From assembly GCA_018902385.1 (NCBI GenBank), contig JABSSW010000003.1, positions 930,001 through 994,000 of the forward strand: DNA of 64,000 nt, given 5' to 3'. How positions within the stretch are numbered: position 1 is the first letter of the stretch; each line of letters opens with the position of its first letter. Of this stretch, positions 33,390-45,773 are shown one piece after another. The position numbers and the translations under genes were made by a program. The stretch is from Physcia stellaris (Eukaryota > Ascomycota > Lecanoromycetes > Caliciales > Physciaceae). The notes under the pieces are model-generated. The model did not search any database, was not told the origin of the DNA, and worked only from the letters and a program-made list of their open reading frames with translations.

Positions 33390-35415
33390 ATGGAGACCAC
33401 AGAGTTGAAATCGAAGAAGCGGAAACGCAAGCATACAGCCGCTTTAGATGGCTCCTTTGCCTTGGCTGACAGACCAAATGGCTCTACCTCTGCTAAACCT
33501 CAGGAAAAACTGCTTGAGGGATCCGGCACCCCATGCTCTTTGAGAAATGGGGAAAAAGAGGAGACGGTAGAAGGGAGCTTGGATGAGCTTGAAGATGAGA
33601 GGCAGATCGGAGAGAGTGGTGATGTTGTCCAAGCCGAAACCCAGACCGAAGATCCTGCTACTGTAGCGGTCAACGGCGTCGAGGAAGCAGTTGATCCGGA
33701 TTTGCCAACGAAATCGTCTCTTTCATTTCCTTCCGCAGGATCTGAGCCTCAAAATTTTGCGGATTTGGGTCTTTCCTCAAAGACAATGCAGGCCATCAAG
33801 GAAATGAACTTCGAAACCATGACAGAGATACAACGGAGGGGCATACCACCACTAATGGCCGGCAGAGATGTACTTGGAGCTGCAAAAACAGGGTCTGGAA
33901 AGACTTTGGCTTTTCTCATTCCTGCCGTGGAAATGCTGAGCGCCTTGCGCTTCAAGCCTCGAAATGGTAGGTCATCAGACTGTTAGCATGGTCTTAAAAC
34001 TGACACCTCGCAAAGGTACCGGTGTCATAGTGGTATCGCCAACTCGTGAACTGGCATTGCAGATTTTTGGAGTTGCCCGCGAGCTTATGGCAAACCATTC
34101 ACAGACATATGGCATTGTCATTGGAGGCGCCAACAGGAGAGCGGAAGCTGAGAAGCTCGCCAAAGGAGTCAATCTCATAATCGCAACACCAGGACGTTTG
34201 CTAGATCATCTGCAGAACACTTCAGGATTTGTCTACAAGAACATCAACGCCCTAGTGATTGATGAAGCAGACCGTATCTTAGAGGTGGGATTTGAGGATG
34301 AAATGCGTCAGATCGTGAAGATACTGCCAAAGGACGAGAGGCAGACGATGCTATTCTCGGCCACGCAAACCACAAAGGTCGAAGATCTAGCTCGTATTTC
34401 GCTTCGACCGGGTCCACTTTATATCAACGTGGACCAAACGGAGCATAGCACTGTCGAGGGCCTCAAACAGGGCTATGTGGTTTGCGACTCAGATAAGCGA
34501 TTTCTCCTGCTGTTCTCATTCCTCAAGCGCATGATGAGAAAGAAGATCATCGTCTTTTTCTCAAGTTGTAACTGCGTTAAATATCATTCTGAGCTACTCA
34601 ACTACATAGACCTACCTGTTCTTGATTTACATGGCAAGCAAAAGCAACAGAAGCGGACCAACACCTTCTTTGAGTTCTGTAACGCTAAGCACGGTACATT
34701 AATTTGTACAGACGTTGCTGCGAGGGGTCTAGATGTGAGCTTCCCTAGTTGTCTGGTACGTTGGTGACCAAATTCTAATCAAAATCCCAGATACCGGCAG
34801 TCGATTGGATAGTGCAGTTTGATCCTCCTGTAAGGAATTAAGCATTGCGTTCTCTTTTGCATAGAGTATCGCTAATATAGCAAACATCTAGGATGACCCT
34901 CGTGACTATATTCATCGCGTTGGACGAACAGCCAGGGGTTCAAACGGCAAAGGGCAAAGCTTGATGTTCCTCCAGCCCTCTGAGATCGGATTCTTGAAAC
35001 ACCTGAAAGAAGCCCGAGTACCGCTGGAGGAGTTCGAATTTCCCGGTAACAAGATCTCCAATATCCAGGCTCAGCTTGAAAAACTTATTGGACAGAATTA
35101 CTACCTGAATAAAGTAAGTCCTGTCATATAGTGTTTTCTTGACCGGAGCTCAACAGCGTCGCCATTTAGTCTGCCAAAGATGGCTACCGTTCGTATCTGC
35201 AAGCGTACGCGTCCCACAGCTTAAGATCGATCTTCGATGTTCACAAGCTGGACCTGGTAAAAGTGGCCAAGAGCTTTGGCTTCCAAACACCGCCTCGTGT
35301 AGATATAACTTTAGGTTCAAGTATGAGCAGAGACAAGAAGAAAGAAGGCAGACGAGCATACGGTAGCCAGCCAAAGCAGACCCAGAGATTCAAAAGGAAA
35401 CGAGTTGAAGAATAA
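33390..35415 (+). CDS. HAS1: DEAD-box RNA helicase HAS1, ribosome biogenesis
   Basis: Nucleolar ATP-dependent RNA helicase for 40S and 60S pre-rRNA processing. Five exons (33390-33966, 34016-34734, 34791-34829, 34892-35113, 35170-35415) give 600 aa. After an acidic, Lys-rich N-terminus the motifs run in order: Q-motif ([24 protein letters not shown]), [10 protein letters not shown], Ia PTRELA, Ib [14 protein letters not shown] (in [14 protein letters not shown]), [45 protein letters not shown]1 rather than another DEAD protein is indicated by the [15 protein letters not shown] block and the C-terminal [20 protein letters not shown]...[15 protein letters not shown]. The 39-nt third exon encodes [13 protein letters not shown]. 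Introns are 49-62 nt. Confidence 0.96.
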
Positions 35416-36780
35416 TAAGGGTCGAGCCTATCAAGCTTTGCATTCGTGTGAGCGAGGCGTTGGAGGTGTACCTGCCAATACATGTGCATGGAATGATAGT
35501 ATCCCGAGTGAGAAAAGCAATTGGTCGAATGTTTAGGGTACTACGTGAATGATGATCTATGTCAAACCGGCTTACATAGATGTGAGGGTTCGTTGGAACG
35601 ATTCCTCGTGGCCGCTCTCGCTACCAACGGGACGGAATCGTGGAAATGTAGCCTCAGTTAGCCCAAGCGCTTGCCGCACCTCCATGACTCCACCGACGAA
35701 TAGACGTACAAAACAGGTCCAAGAAACAAGGTTGAGTTGTCATTGCTTCTCAAGCGCCAGAGTGAATTACAACAGAGTACAGACCGGCGGACGTTTGAGT
35801 CCCCACTAGGGCTATCTCCCGGTCAACTTGATTGCGGATGGACACGCAGACAAGCTAGGAGAACTGTCGTCCTGGGTATCCCGTGCCCATGTATGTACAT
35901 AACTGACTGCCTTCCGGATGCAAGTTGCGAATGATTGACCAGCAGATAGCACGGGTTTTGTGAAGATGTTGCACGCATATGCATCGCTCGGGGCGGGCTC
36001 GGTCGGTGGCGTGGAGCAACGTTGAGCATGGGAATCTTCTATCGCGCCTATCGAATCGTCCAATCTGTTAGTACGCGTTGCATGATACAATTCGGTCGTC
36101 AGACAGAACGATTAGCAGTAGCTCAACAATATGAAGGTAGAATGAGAGGATGAGTGGTGAACAAGAAGAGATCTGGGGGAACGGATGGTTCAGACCCTTG
36201 TCCTCGGTAGCGTTTGTTGGTGACAGCACCAGGGATTCATTGCCGTTGCACTCGGCTCTACAATTGTACCCTCCAGCTTGTTTTTCAATCTCATCTTTCC
36301 AACTTGCTTCAATTTTCCCTCAAAGGCCCACTCCAAGGTCATTGCATGACTAAGGAGCCGGGGTCGATGTGATAGAGATCTTTCACCCGCGCTTTCACAT
36401 CGCCAACCGAAAGTTCAAGGCTAAGCTACCCGAGCTTCAGCCTTCCCAACCTTGCGCATTTTATTAACAGCTTCAGCAAGCCTCAACCGATGACTTCAGA
36501 TGCCAAATCCGCTACGGCACTTCTTTCTGCTTTACCAGGTCGTCGCTGATCGTCGCCAACAGCGTCTGCTTCATCATCGTGCGCCAAATAATTTCTCTAA
36601 ATACTAATTGCTGCAGCCAATTTGATGTACATGCCCGCATACACTTTACCGACTCCAATCAGATCACTCGGACTCGTACCCACTTCCACCGCTCCGTCCG
36701 TGCCTCATTGGACCTCTCCGCCTTTGTTGACACAGACGAATCTACATCTCCAAAGCTGAACTCACACGCCTGTGAGCGCA
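35416..36780. other. Intergenic, long 5' flank of the SR-rich gene
   Basis: About 1.37 kb with only short overlapping frames. 36400-36780 is pyrimidine-rich and probably leader. I cannot exclude a leader exon of the downstream gene. Confidence 0.4.
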
Positions 36781-39700
36781 ATGGGTGTTGAAACCCGCAA
36801 ACCTCCATTGCCAGCACCGACAGAGTCGTCCACTGTACGAACACCCGCTGAAAGTGTTACCGGAACGGATCTTGCCACCGATATTTCTCGGCGTACCGAT
36901 CGTACCTCCTATTCGATACCAGAGGACGGTAGCCCAGTCACGATTTCTACGAAACAAAAAAGGAGAACCGCGATCGAGAGCGCCCAAATACCCTCACGCG
37001 GGCACATCATTCGCAGACGTCATTGCTGATTGAGTATTTTGAGGCTGGGAAAGGGCCTAACGTTCACTCGAGGCCAAGCGTACGAGTCAAGGTTACACCA
37101 TCAGCTGCCCGCAAGATAAAGGGTGCCAACGAGCATATCCAAATCACGGAGACTGGTAGCGGCCGGAAACCGTCATACACCAGGCGTATCTCGCTCCCGT
37201 CGAAGGCTATAGAGGATAGACAAGTTGGGGAAGGCGCTGACGACAAAAGCATAAGCTCCTATACATCGGCGGCAGAGGAATCTAGCCTATCTGGACGGTA
37301 TCCCCCTGTTGAAATTGAGGTTATACATAAAGACCAAGATAGTGATCTTTCTGGCAAAAGCGCTCCGAGGCAACAGCGATACATCCAACAAAATCCTTCA
37401 GAAATTTCTTCCATGCCGCCGGACAGTATGATTGAAGGCAATACCGAGAGTATGACGCCTAAGAGACGTAGCAGTCGAAGCGTCAGCCGTGACGTGGTTG
37501 TAACAAGCAACAACACCCTGAAAACGCCATCGCGGAGACGAAGTAGGAGCCTCAGTAAGGAAAGATTGGCGCAAAAAGTCATTGAGAAGATCGAAGGCAG
37601 ATCACGGCAAGGAAGCGGCGGTAAACGTAAACATGGCAGCAAAACTAGGAGTCGTAGTGTCAGCAATGAGCAGTTAGTTGAGCAATCAAAATCCACGTCG
37701 AAACGGAGAACAAGTAAACAGCAACGGGAAGAGGATCTTGGTAGCGGCGCTGAATCAAGCCTCTTGACGTCACAATTATCTCCCAGTCGAAAGTCTGGGG
37801 ACCAGTATTCCTTCAGGTCGGGTACCTCGAAGTCGTCAATCAACAATCCAAAACTGCTTGAAACTGTGGAGGACGCTATTCGCCGTTTAATACTTCCTGA
37901 GCTGACCACACTCAAGCAAGAACAAAAGATGCAGCAGAATCGAGCCCTATTTGAAAAAGACTCCGTGGCCTCGGGCAGTACTGCTTCCCGTGGAGAGATG
38001 ACACGCCGAGTTTCCAAACATGCCAGCGCTCCGGATGTCAAATCAAGACCAAAGGTAGTCCTCAATCGAGACGAGAACAATCAGGGTGTAGTACTCTCGG
38101 GCGACTCAATCAGAGGGAAAAAGGAAAGTCGACGTGAAAAGCTGACGGATTCCCCGTCGGAACGAAGCTTCGATAGAGGCGCATCGGAGGAGACCGTCAT
38201 TCGAGATGGGGAAAAGTTTCCGAGAAAACGGAGCAATGATGGACACGGGGTACGAGATGCAGCTGCGGCAGGCATTGCTGGAGGTATTCTAACCGCAGCT
38301 GCTCTGAAGCATCATGATTCAAAGTCGACTGTGGATAGAAAAGAACGGAGAAGAAGAAGAAGCAAAAGCCACAGCAGGAGTGTTAGCTACGCTGGGAGCA
38401 CTGAAGAAATATTCAACAAGCACGACGTCCCACCTATGCCAATGCGAAGCGAAATTCAGGGTTCGGATCTCACTCGTGACTCCATACTGTCGGAGAGGAC
38501 TGAAGAGCCCTCATCCCCCGCATCAGAACAACTACGACGACAAATTCGGGAGGTCTCACGTGGTTCTCCTCGAGAAATACTATCGCCAGCTTCACGAACG
38601 CCTACTCGAACTCCGCTGGGTATGCACAAGGGCTTGTATACGCATCACAGTAATCACTCTCGTGGGGACCTTAGCGTTCATAGCGCTCGTAGTGACCAAA
38701 GCTTGCGCGATGAGGCACACTATGCTCAGACCGAAGAAGCAGGTATTGCCGGAGCCGCAGTTGCTGCCACCGCAGATCATATGTCTCACAGGCGAAATCG
38801 GTATGACAGCAACGAAGAGCTTCACGCCTATCACTCAAACAGCCGCGGCTTGAGTCCCATACAAAGCGTGGCGAGCTACAGGGAAGAACACGAAGTACCT
38901 AATCGAGAGTCACACCGGACCCAAAGTACAGGATCACTCTCAAATCATGATCGGCAAGATCTGAAAGATTCTGGTCTTTCCATCAAGTCTTTGTCCTCTG
39001 CTGCAAGCACCAACATCGCTCGCTCTAATCGACCTAAGGGCATTAATCTCGAGGAGGGTCAGATCGTGTTGGATCAGCACAATCTTCGAGATTCGACGTT
39101 CACGAGAGATTCGGAATCTCTTAAAAGCCCCCTAGATGATGAATGGTATGAACGACAACATGAGGAGAACGACCGATACCGCGATTCGATGGCAGAGCGC
39201 AGTCATAGGAATTCGACGGTTGATGTTAGACATATGACCAATTACACCGATGATAGTATGGATGCTCCCTATTTAGACAAGGTCACAGCCGCGCAACAGG
39301 TTCGTGGCATGGGTGCTAACCCCGAATACATCCACACTCCTGTGGCCGTGGAGTCTGCGGTTGCCTCCTTGCATGATCCGTCTGTGCTATCGGTGCGTTC
39401 TAGACCTGGTGAAAAAACGTACACAGAATCTTTGGACGACGAGCAGCGTGGACAGTCTGCTTATGACGAGGGTGAAGTCAAAGATCTTGGCTTGAAAACT
39501 TCTCAGCACCGTCTAGATCAACGAACTGGAAAGCAGAGCTCGTCGTCGCCAAATGACTATTACAGAGAGGATCAGCAGTCTGCCGCAGATTCTCCACGAC
39601 AAAGTATCGCGAGGTCTCTGGACGACCGCGAGGACCATGTTCAAACCGGCATTAGCGCCTTGCCCCTGGCGGATGATCCCATGCCTGAGATTGGGCACGG

Positions 39701-42129
39701 TCTGGAATCGGATTCCGACCTGGATACAAATCCTTCGATTATTAAAGGACCTATTGGTGGTCTCCCAAAGGACAATCGCGATCACTGGCCATATCAACCA
39801 ACGCCACCTCAGTCGAAAGGCGAATTCACGTCGAAATCCAACGAACACAGCGCGCACGAAAGCTTGAAGGCCGCAGCAGGAGGATTCTTGAGCGTGGCAG
39901 CTTCGAGCCGAGATCGGGTCTCCTCTGATCAGCAGAACAAGTCACGTGAACCCTCGTTGAAAAGCAACAGTCCTCCAGCAAGCGTTGGCCAGTATGAACA
40001 AGGCCTTAACCATGACCCGTACATTAGCAACCCGGGTGTTCCCTCTCCACCGAAGGATGAGGGCTATGTTTCTGCTCATCAACCACGCTCACCGGGCCAG
40101 ACTCCTGAGCTAAAGAGCCGCGATAGAGGAGTGTACAGTCCAAATGAGGTACCTGGGTTCAATGGATTAATGGACGAGGAGGACCCATTCGTGGGGAAGA
40201 CACATGTGAGACACCTCAGCGGGAACTCTCATGGCATGCCCTCCCCATTATATGATAGCGCTACTGGCGGAGGAATGGACAGAATACAGTCAAAAGACAT
40301 TGTTGCTCTCATGGACCATGTAAGTCAAAGCTGCCCTTGCGCTAGGTATTCTCTGGATGCTAACATACACTCAGCTCACGGTGCGCGACGCTCAACGTAA
40401 TGCTCGAGATACAGAAATCCTCGTGACGCTTGTTAGGAGTGCTGCAGAGATGCGAAATTCGTTCGAGGATATGAAGCGGTTCATTGCTGATCAGGACGAC
40501 ATGATACTCGACACTGGTGACAAACAGCACGACAAGACCGTTCAAAAGATTATCGGTGGTCCCCGACCTCAACCACTTGGTACACCAAGGATTCCTCGCC
40601 GCTCTTCGGCTGAGGATGAGTATATTGACGATAGAGCTACCAAGAGGCAAAATGTCTTCAAGCGAGCTTTGAAAGGGCTTAGTGGTCGCAATGCAAATGA
40701 TCTTTCAAAGATTGAAGACATGCTTGTACAGCTTCTTGGCGACGTCGAAGGACTCAAAACGACCCAGGACATCCGACCAAGTGCTACTCGCACTTACAGC
40801 CCAGACTCGTACAACAATGCAAAGGGAGCCGGCACTGACGGTTACGAGCCAGAAGGCCAAGCAGGTACTTCTTCGACTGGCGGTCAATCTGGCTATCTCT
40901 CCAACTCTCCCTTGAGGCAGGGCACTGCGAAAAGGAGCCAAGAAGGCCGTCAAGCCTCACATAATCGAGTCAGTACTGTACTTGAGGATGACGAAGAGCT
41001 AGACGACCACGAACAGCGTCTTCTCGGTAAACAGTTCGATAACAACCAAGAGTTGCTAACGCCCACGAAAGACTATAATCGAGTTGACTCTTTACCACTC
41101 GATACGCCGCCTCAGGTTCACATACCAACAGGTGCACATAGCAACGAACTTACTCCTAAAAGTGGTACAGACAAGAGTCGCAAGCATAAGTCTACCAGCT
41201 CATCGTTCTTTCCCAAAATCTCTCGATGGTCCAAGACGACCACGTCTTCTGCAGGCGATAACTTCCGATCCGCCGGTCCTCGTCAGCAGCCCTTCTCTGA
41301 AGCTTCACGTTCTGGCTCAGACGTCGTCCAGTACAACACGAATGAGCACATCGACCCCCGTGGAGATGACCGCCTCCGCTCCAACGATTCATTCAATAAT
41401 CACGCCGCAATCGAGGGAGCGGACCAAGAAAACCGGCCTCCCTCACCTCTCATCCCCTCCCAGGTTTCCTCTCGACCTGTCTCAGAGCAAGGCCCTAAAT
41501 ACCAAGCCCACCGCGACAGCCTCAATCTCCAACACCCGCAGCCTCGCCCCGGTCCCACCCACCGCTACCAGACCCAGCTCGAATCCCAAGCCCACAATTT
41601 CGGCTCCCCCATTTCCCCCACATCTGATCAATGGGGTTCGAATCCAAGCCTAGCAAGGTTCGCGCCTGGTGCGGGTAATAGGCATAGTGGTGGTGCGGGG
41701 AACCTGAGCCCGATAAGTGATGCGGGCTACAGCGAGACCAGCGCAGCGGGACAAAGTCAAGCCCCGCCGAGGCCGCCCAAGATCAGGGACGATGGACCGC
41801 TGATCCCGCCCACGGTTGCTGCGGGCAAGGACCATCGACCAGCTTTCAAAAGTCCGTTGAGCGAGGAACGGTTGAGCGTTGGGTATGAGGCTGTAAGTCA
41901 CGAGATTTGTTTGAAAATCAAGCTGCTAGATACTGATTATCACGGCGAATAGGCGAATGGCTCACCGCGCTCGGCCTCAGGCAGCGTACCTCAGCGCAAA
42001 CCTACCGGCCCCCGCCCGATCCGGAGTTCAGGGAAGTATAGCCCCGATAAGGTCGAGCAGATCCAGCGCAGTCGCTATAGGGGCAGCCCGAACCATGTAG
42101 AGAGCAGTACCGAAGACGTCACTTTCTAG
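36781..42129 (+). CDS. Large disordered SR-rich protein, apparent frameshift near the start
   Basis: A very long protein (about 1,740 aa) of unknown function. Segments: 36781 to about 36961 (METs at 36781, GVETRKPPLPAPTESSTVRT...DRTSYSIPEDGSPVTISTK), continuing in the -1 frame from there to 40319, then 40375-41892 and 41953-42129 (introns 55 and 60 nt, consensus sites). The break coincides with an A6 run at 36956-36961. Content: RS-type repeats (RRRSRSLSKERL, KTRSRSVSNEQL), a likely conserved short helix (NNPKLLETVEDAIRRLILPELT), and, after intron 1, a coiled coil LTVRDAQRNARDTEILVTLV...FEDMKRFIADQDDMIL plus a second helical block around SKIEDMLVQLLGDVEGL. The rest is Ser/Asp/Arg-rich disorder. 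I remember similar long unannotated proteins in Leotiomycetes and Sordariomycetes but no function. Confidence 0.75.
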
Positions 42130-43216
42130 ACGATCCTTTTTGGCGCTTGCTAGCACTCGTTGAAACGTTGAGATAAGTGATGCTAATGTGGTGTTTTATT
42201 ACAAAGGGTGAGGAAGGAGTAGAGGCGCAGCGCAAGCTGATGGAGTCAGAAACAGTTGTTTCTATTCCAGTGTTTGTAGTAGATGCCATAGTATCGACTG
42301 CGCTATTACATAAAAAGCAAATTGTAACGAACAAGTAGGATGAGTGGCGTTCGGGTCGGGTAGATAAGAGAGATGGTATCACATAAAAAATAATCGAGTT
42401 GGATTCGGCCTTTAAACATCTATCATTATCTATGTGCGAGTCGTCCTAAACGGTGAGACGTTGATTACGATATTCCCATCATACCCTACTGGTAGTTCTC
42501 CCCAGGAACAACCGCCTTTTTAAAGCATTGTTCATACCATATGCACACGAGATAATTGGAAGACTGATAAACCTCGAGCCAATGGAAGAATTGGCATACC
42601 TTTACGCTAGAGGCGAGTGCTTGCAAAACGAACTGTTCTCATTGAAAGCTTGCAGACGGCGGCCAAAGGGGTTTGCTTGCTACAAAGTATCTTTTTCGCA
42701 GATGTTGGATTGGAAGTGGCGTCCAAATCTGCGCCATCCGGCACTGAAAATCCATCCTGATCGTAAGCGTCCGAACAGATGGTGGAACCCTGTGGTTTGA
42801 CGATTTTGTCTACTTGCGTCTTCCAGATCTGAGCGATCGCAGACCATGAATCTTTGTTCCCATCATATACCGCTCGTGGATATCTTACTTAGATGGTTGA
42901 ATCCGCTTTGAGTTTGATGAGGTTCCGGTCGGTGGCTGTCGGTTTCGTTGAATTATTTGCTTGATGCCGCAAGCCTCCTAAAACCAGAGACTCAACCATT
43001 TTTAGGGCAACTGATTTTTTTACACATGAGTCACGATAGGCATGAGCATGATATAAACATACCGAAAGGCATTGCTTCTCTGCATTCCTAAACCCAGTAA
43101 TTCTGCTTGACACTCAGCCGTCCACCCTCGTCTGTATTTGAAGGCTCTTTGATTTTCCGACCCTGATCTGATCCTATTTCTTCCTGAATTCCCGGACGAT
43201 ATACACATACCCCTAA
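42130..43216. other. Intergenic, no gene supported
   Basis: About 1.1 kb. 42130-42420 looks like 3' UTR. Short open frames (up to 90 codons) are not supported. 43000-43216 is the F-box gene leader. Confidence 0.4.
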
Positions 43217-44452
43217 ATGGCCAGTATAGAAGAGCTACATGTGAGACCTTGTGAGATGGACCCCCTGTCATCACCTGAATACGATGTGCGAGACCATTTC
43301 ATGGTCATACCAGAGAGAAGAAAACATTTCGAGGAAGAACTTGCGCGTAGAGTACGAGAAAAAGAAAGGAAGAGGCAAGAACGAAGAATTTCTTCTGCCC
43401 TGATAGGCAAGCCTATCAACGCAGCAGTTCGCTTACATACACTGTATCGACACACCAAGGGAACAACTGTTGGGTCATTGGATCGACTGAATCATGATTG
43501 TCTAATACAAATCATGCAGCAGATCAGAGATTTGAGGGATCTACGGAACCTGCTACTCGTCTCAAGCCGATGTCGGGGCATCTGGGAAGCAGTACAGAGA
43601 CATGTGTTAGTAGGAATGCAGAGAAAGCAATTTCCGGAGTACCTTGAAATGTTTGGCGTTATCGGGGCACAGAGCAACGAGCAGCTGCAGAATCTGTTGT
43701 GGGCTATAGCGACCGAGTCATGCCGGAAAGGAAGAAAGTACAACGAAGATGCTGATCCTGGGGAGATATTTTTGCTGAAGCATCGGGAGACTGACGTTCA
43801 GCTGTACGAGTGTTCTCTTCTCGCATATCTTCAACATTTGGACGACTTCTTCAACAACCAAATCGAACGCTTGCACGGAATGGGACTTTTCAGCCGTGGT
43901 ACCCTTCGGATTACCAAGTATGCCTTACTCGCGCTCTGGAGAATTGGTTGGGGGAGGACACTGGAGAATGGGCTCTTCGAGACTGCGCACGACGTTCAAT
44001 CGATTTGCAGACTGCTCAAGGACCAGGCAGAAGCGGTTCGAATTCGCATGCGGGACATCATCCACATTCTTTCTTGCAAAAAAGGAAATGGAATCGGTTG
44101 GATGTCCGCTCTCGGCGAGCACTGGGTAGATGTACAGGAGCAGTATTTGAAGCTTACAGGACAGCTGCATCATCAATTGGTTGACCGTCGTGAGTGGATG
44201 GACCAGGCGATCAATGCGTCGATAATGATGCTCATTCTAGCTCGCGGAACGGACGAAGCCATACGTTCGGAGAGAGACACGACCGACGAAGACTGTATTG
44301 ACTGGCTAAATGAGATATGCATTAGCCGAAGCAGTTTCGAGGAGACCGGCGCCGACGATGAATTTATGATCAGCCTCAAGAGGGATATGGAAGTCGCCCA
44401 GCAGCTCGGAGTGAATAGCTTGGATGTCTCTCGAGGGCTCGAAGTCGTGTGA
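43217..44452 (+). CDS. F-box domain protein
   Basis: Intronless, 411 aa. Residues 40-60 are a highly charged helix (EEELARRVREKERKRQERR). Residues about 88-128 form an F-box-like unit: LDRLNHDCLIQIMQQIRDLR, then DLRNLLLVSSRCRGIWEAVQ, with the leucine-proximal and W-x-x spacing of SCF adaptors that bind Skp1. The canonical LP at the start of the box is replaced by LN. The remaining helical region (QFPEYLEMFG..., LQHLDDFFNNQIERLH..., SICRLLKDQAEAVRIRMRDI) has no repeat I recognise, so the substrate domain is unknown. The ATG at 43217 is the first in frame. Similar single-exon F-box proteins are common and lineage-specific in Pezizomycotina. Confidence 0.75.
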   Translation: MASIEELHVRPCEMDPLSSPEYDVRDHFMVIPERRKHFEEELARRVREKERKRQERRISSALIGKPINAAVRLHTLYRHTKGTTVGSLDRLNHDCLIQIMQQIRDLRDLRNLLLVSSRCRGIWEAVQRHVLVGMQRKQFPEYLEMFGVIGAQSNEQLQNLLWAIATESCRKGRKYNEDADPGEIFLLKHRETDVQLYECSLLAYLQHLDDFFNNQIERLHGMGLFSRGTLRITKYALLALWRIGWGRTLENGLFETAHDVQSICRLLKDQAEAVRIRMRDIIHILSCKKGNGIGWMSALGEHWVDVQEQYLKLTGQLHHQLVDRREWMDQAINASIMMLILARGTDEAIRSERDTTDEDCIDWLNEICISRSSFEETGADDEFMISLKRDMEVAQQLGVNSLDVSRGLEVV

Positions 44453-44863
44453 ATGAACTCGGGAGGAAGTTGCTGTACCAAACAGAGTTTTCCACGGATG
44501 AATTTGACATGAAGAAGACATCATTGGGTGATTTCGTCGCAAGTCGAGTACCTCGTTACACGTGGGCTGATCAAGGTGTATCCATGAAGACTAAAAACAA
44601 TCGATGCCAGGCCATAGAATGAGAAGTCCAGAAACCTTCTGTCATATTGCTGGAACCACGTTAGGACCTTTCAAGGAACGTGCATTTCCTGAAGATGCTC
44701 GTCATTCGAGGTAACTAGCATGTAAGAGTCCAAGACAACCTCTATTTGATAGCGAATGAAAGTTTTAGCCTTACATACATGTGCATTTTCCGTAACTACC
44801 AACATTATGCTGCAAGCATACTGAAATCGAGAATCGTCAGGGACCCGTCGGACACTGGACAGA
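44453..44863. other. Intergenic between F-box gene and MITE
   Basis: 411 bp. Presumed F-box 3' UTR and the original insertion locus of the MITE. Nothing else recognised. Confidence 0.4.
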
Positions 44864-44867
44864 GCTA

Positions 44868-44954
44868 ACCGGGGCCCGCCTCCCAAACACTCGTACCTCG
44901 GTTAGGGGCTTCACTGACATAATAATACGGCCAGACCCTGATAATATCATTGTT
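44868..44954 (+). repeat. Left terminal inverted repeat of the MITE
   Basis: Pairs with 45298-45384 in inverse orientation; differences seen at four positions, including a C/T at 44917 versus the right arm. GC-rich outer 20 bases, AT-rich inner part. Confidence 0.85.
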
Positions 44955-45297
44955 TTCTTCAATATCAACGCACACAATGCTTATTATTAAAAAATAATTT
45001 CATAGATCGATAAAACATGACATAATTGCATATAAACAGCGATATTATCATATACATAATTTTGTTGACGAATTAATCATGAAATTCGTGAAACGTATTT
45101 TTGACATCGCTAAAAAATCAACCCTAAACAACCCTAAAAATTGCTGTAATTTTCAATATTTTGCGCAATCGGAAATCGCCGTGCATCGTTCAAAATTTAT
45201 AAAACAAAAAATCGATTGTGTGAATATGAATTATTTACAATCGATTCATGAAATCACTTTTCGATAATAAGCGTTGTGATTGACTGATATTTAAGAA

Positions 45298-45384
45298 AAC
45301 AACGATATTATCAGGGTCTGACCGTATTATTATGTCAGTGGAGCCCCTAACCGAGGTACGAGTGTTTGGGAGGCGGGCCCCGGT
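45298..45384 (-). repeat. Right terminal inverted repeat of the MITE
   Basis: Inverse copy of 44868-44954. Ends in CCCCGGT followed by TA. Confidence 0.85.
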
Positions 45385-45388
45385 TAGC

Positions 45389-45773
45389 GGGAGGAGCATC
45401 CCGCTGCCCTGTTGGGCTGACTCGGCCGACTGCCAGATCCCTGCAATCGATAGGTGATTGGCGCTGCATTGGACCGCAGTTGTCCCCTCATACGAAGCAC
45501 TTGAATGAAGACAACCACTCTCCATGCCCTGTCCTTCCTACTCTGCTCAGGGGCTATTCGCTATAATCGCTAGCTTTGCTGTCGGCTAGAATATATAGGG
45601 TTTGGAAAAGCTCTTTTCCTACCAGTTCTCCAACATCTACCTCACCAAACCAGTCGCTTCCTTGCTTCGCGCCTTGTACAACCATCCAACCCATCCTGCG
45701 AATCCGTCCGAACCCTCTCGTTGATCAATTCAGGAACTCGAGTTCATTCAACAGGATCTCGGCATCTCCTAAG
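45389..45773. promoter_or_regulatory. SLT2 MAP kinase promoter and leader, directly abutting the MITE
   Basis: 385 bp between the MITE and the kinase ATG. It is pyrimidine-rich from about 45595 to 45690 on the plus strand, a usual fungal leader feature. The MITE lies within the plausible promoter range of the kinase gene. Confidence 0.4.

Larger units (their letters stand above)
44868..45384. mobile_element. 517-bp non-autonomous TIR element (MITE), Tc1/mariner-like
   Basis: The two ends are long inverted repeats. Reading inward from 44868 on the plus strand and from 45384 on the minus strand, the first 87 or so bases match with four visible differences, then similarity fades over about 60 more. 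Outer termini are ACCGGGGCCC on both sides. TA flanks the element at 44866-44867 and 45385-45386, consistent with a TA target duplication of Tc1/mariner-type transposons. The interior (about 44960-45285) is AT-rich and holds no transposase; the longest open frame is 62 codons. High arm similarity suggests recent activity. Superfamily call rests on the TA duplication and long TIRs only. Confidence 0.85.

Noticed and set aside
37259-38080. 273-codon Ser/Leu/Arg-rich minus frame
   Set aside because: Shadow of the SR-rich plus-strand gene; composition is the antisense of RS repeats.
45121-45140. CCCTAA-like telomeric motif in the MITE
   Set aside because: Only two spaced copies; too few for an interstitial telomere repeat.
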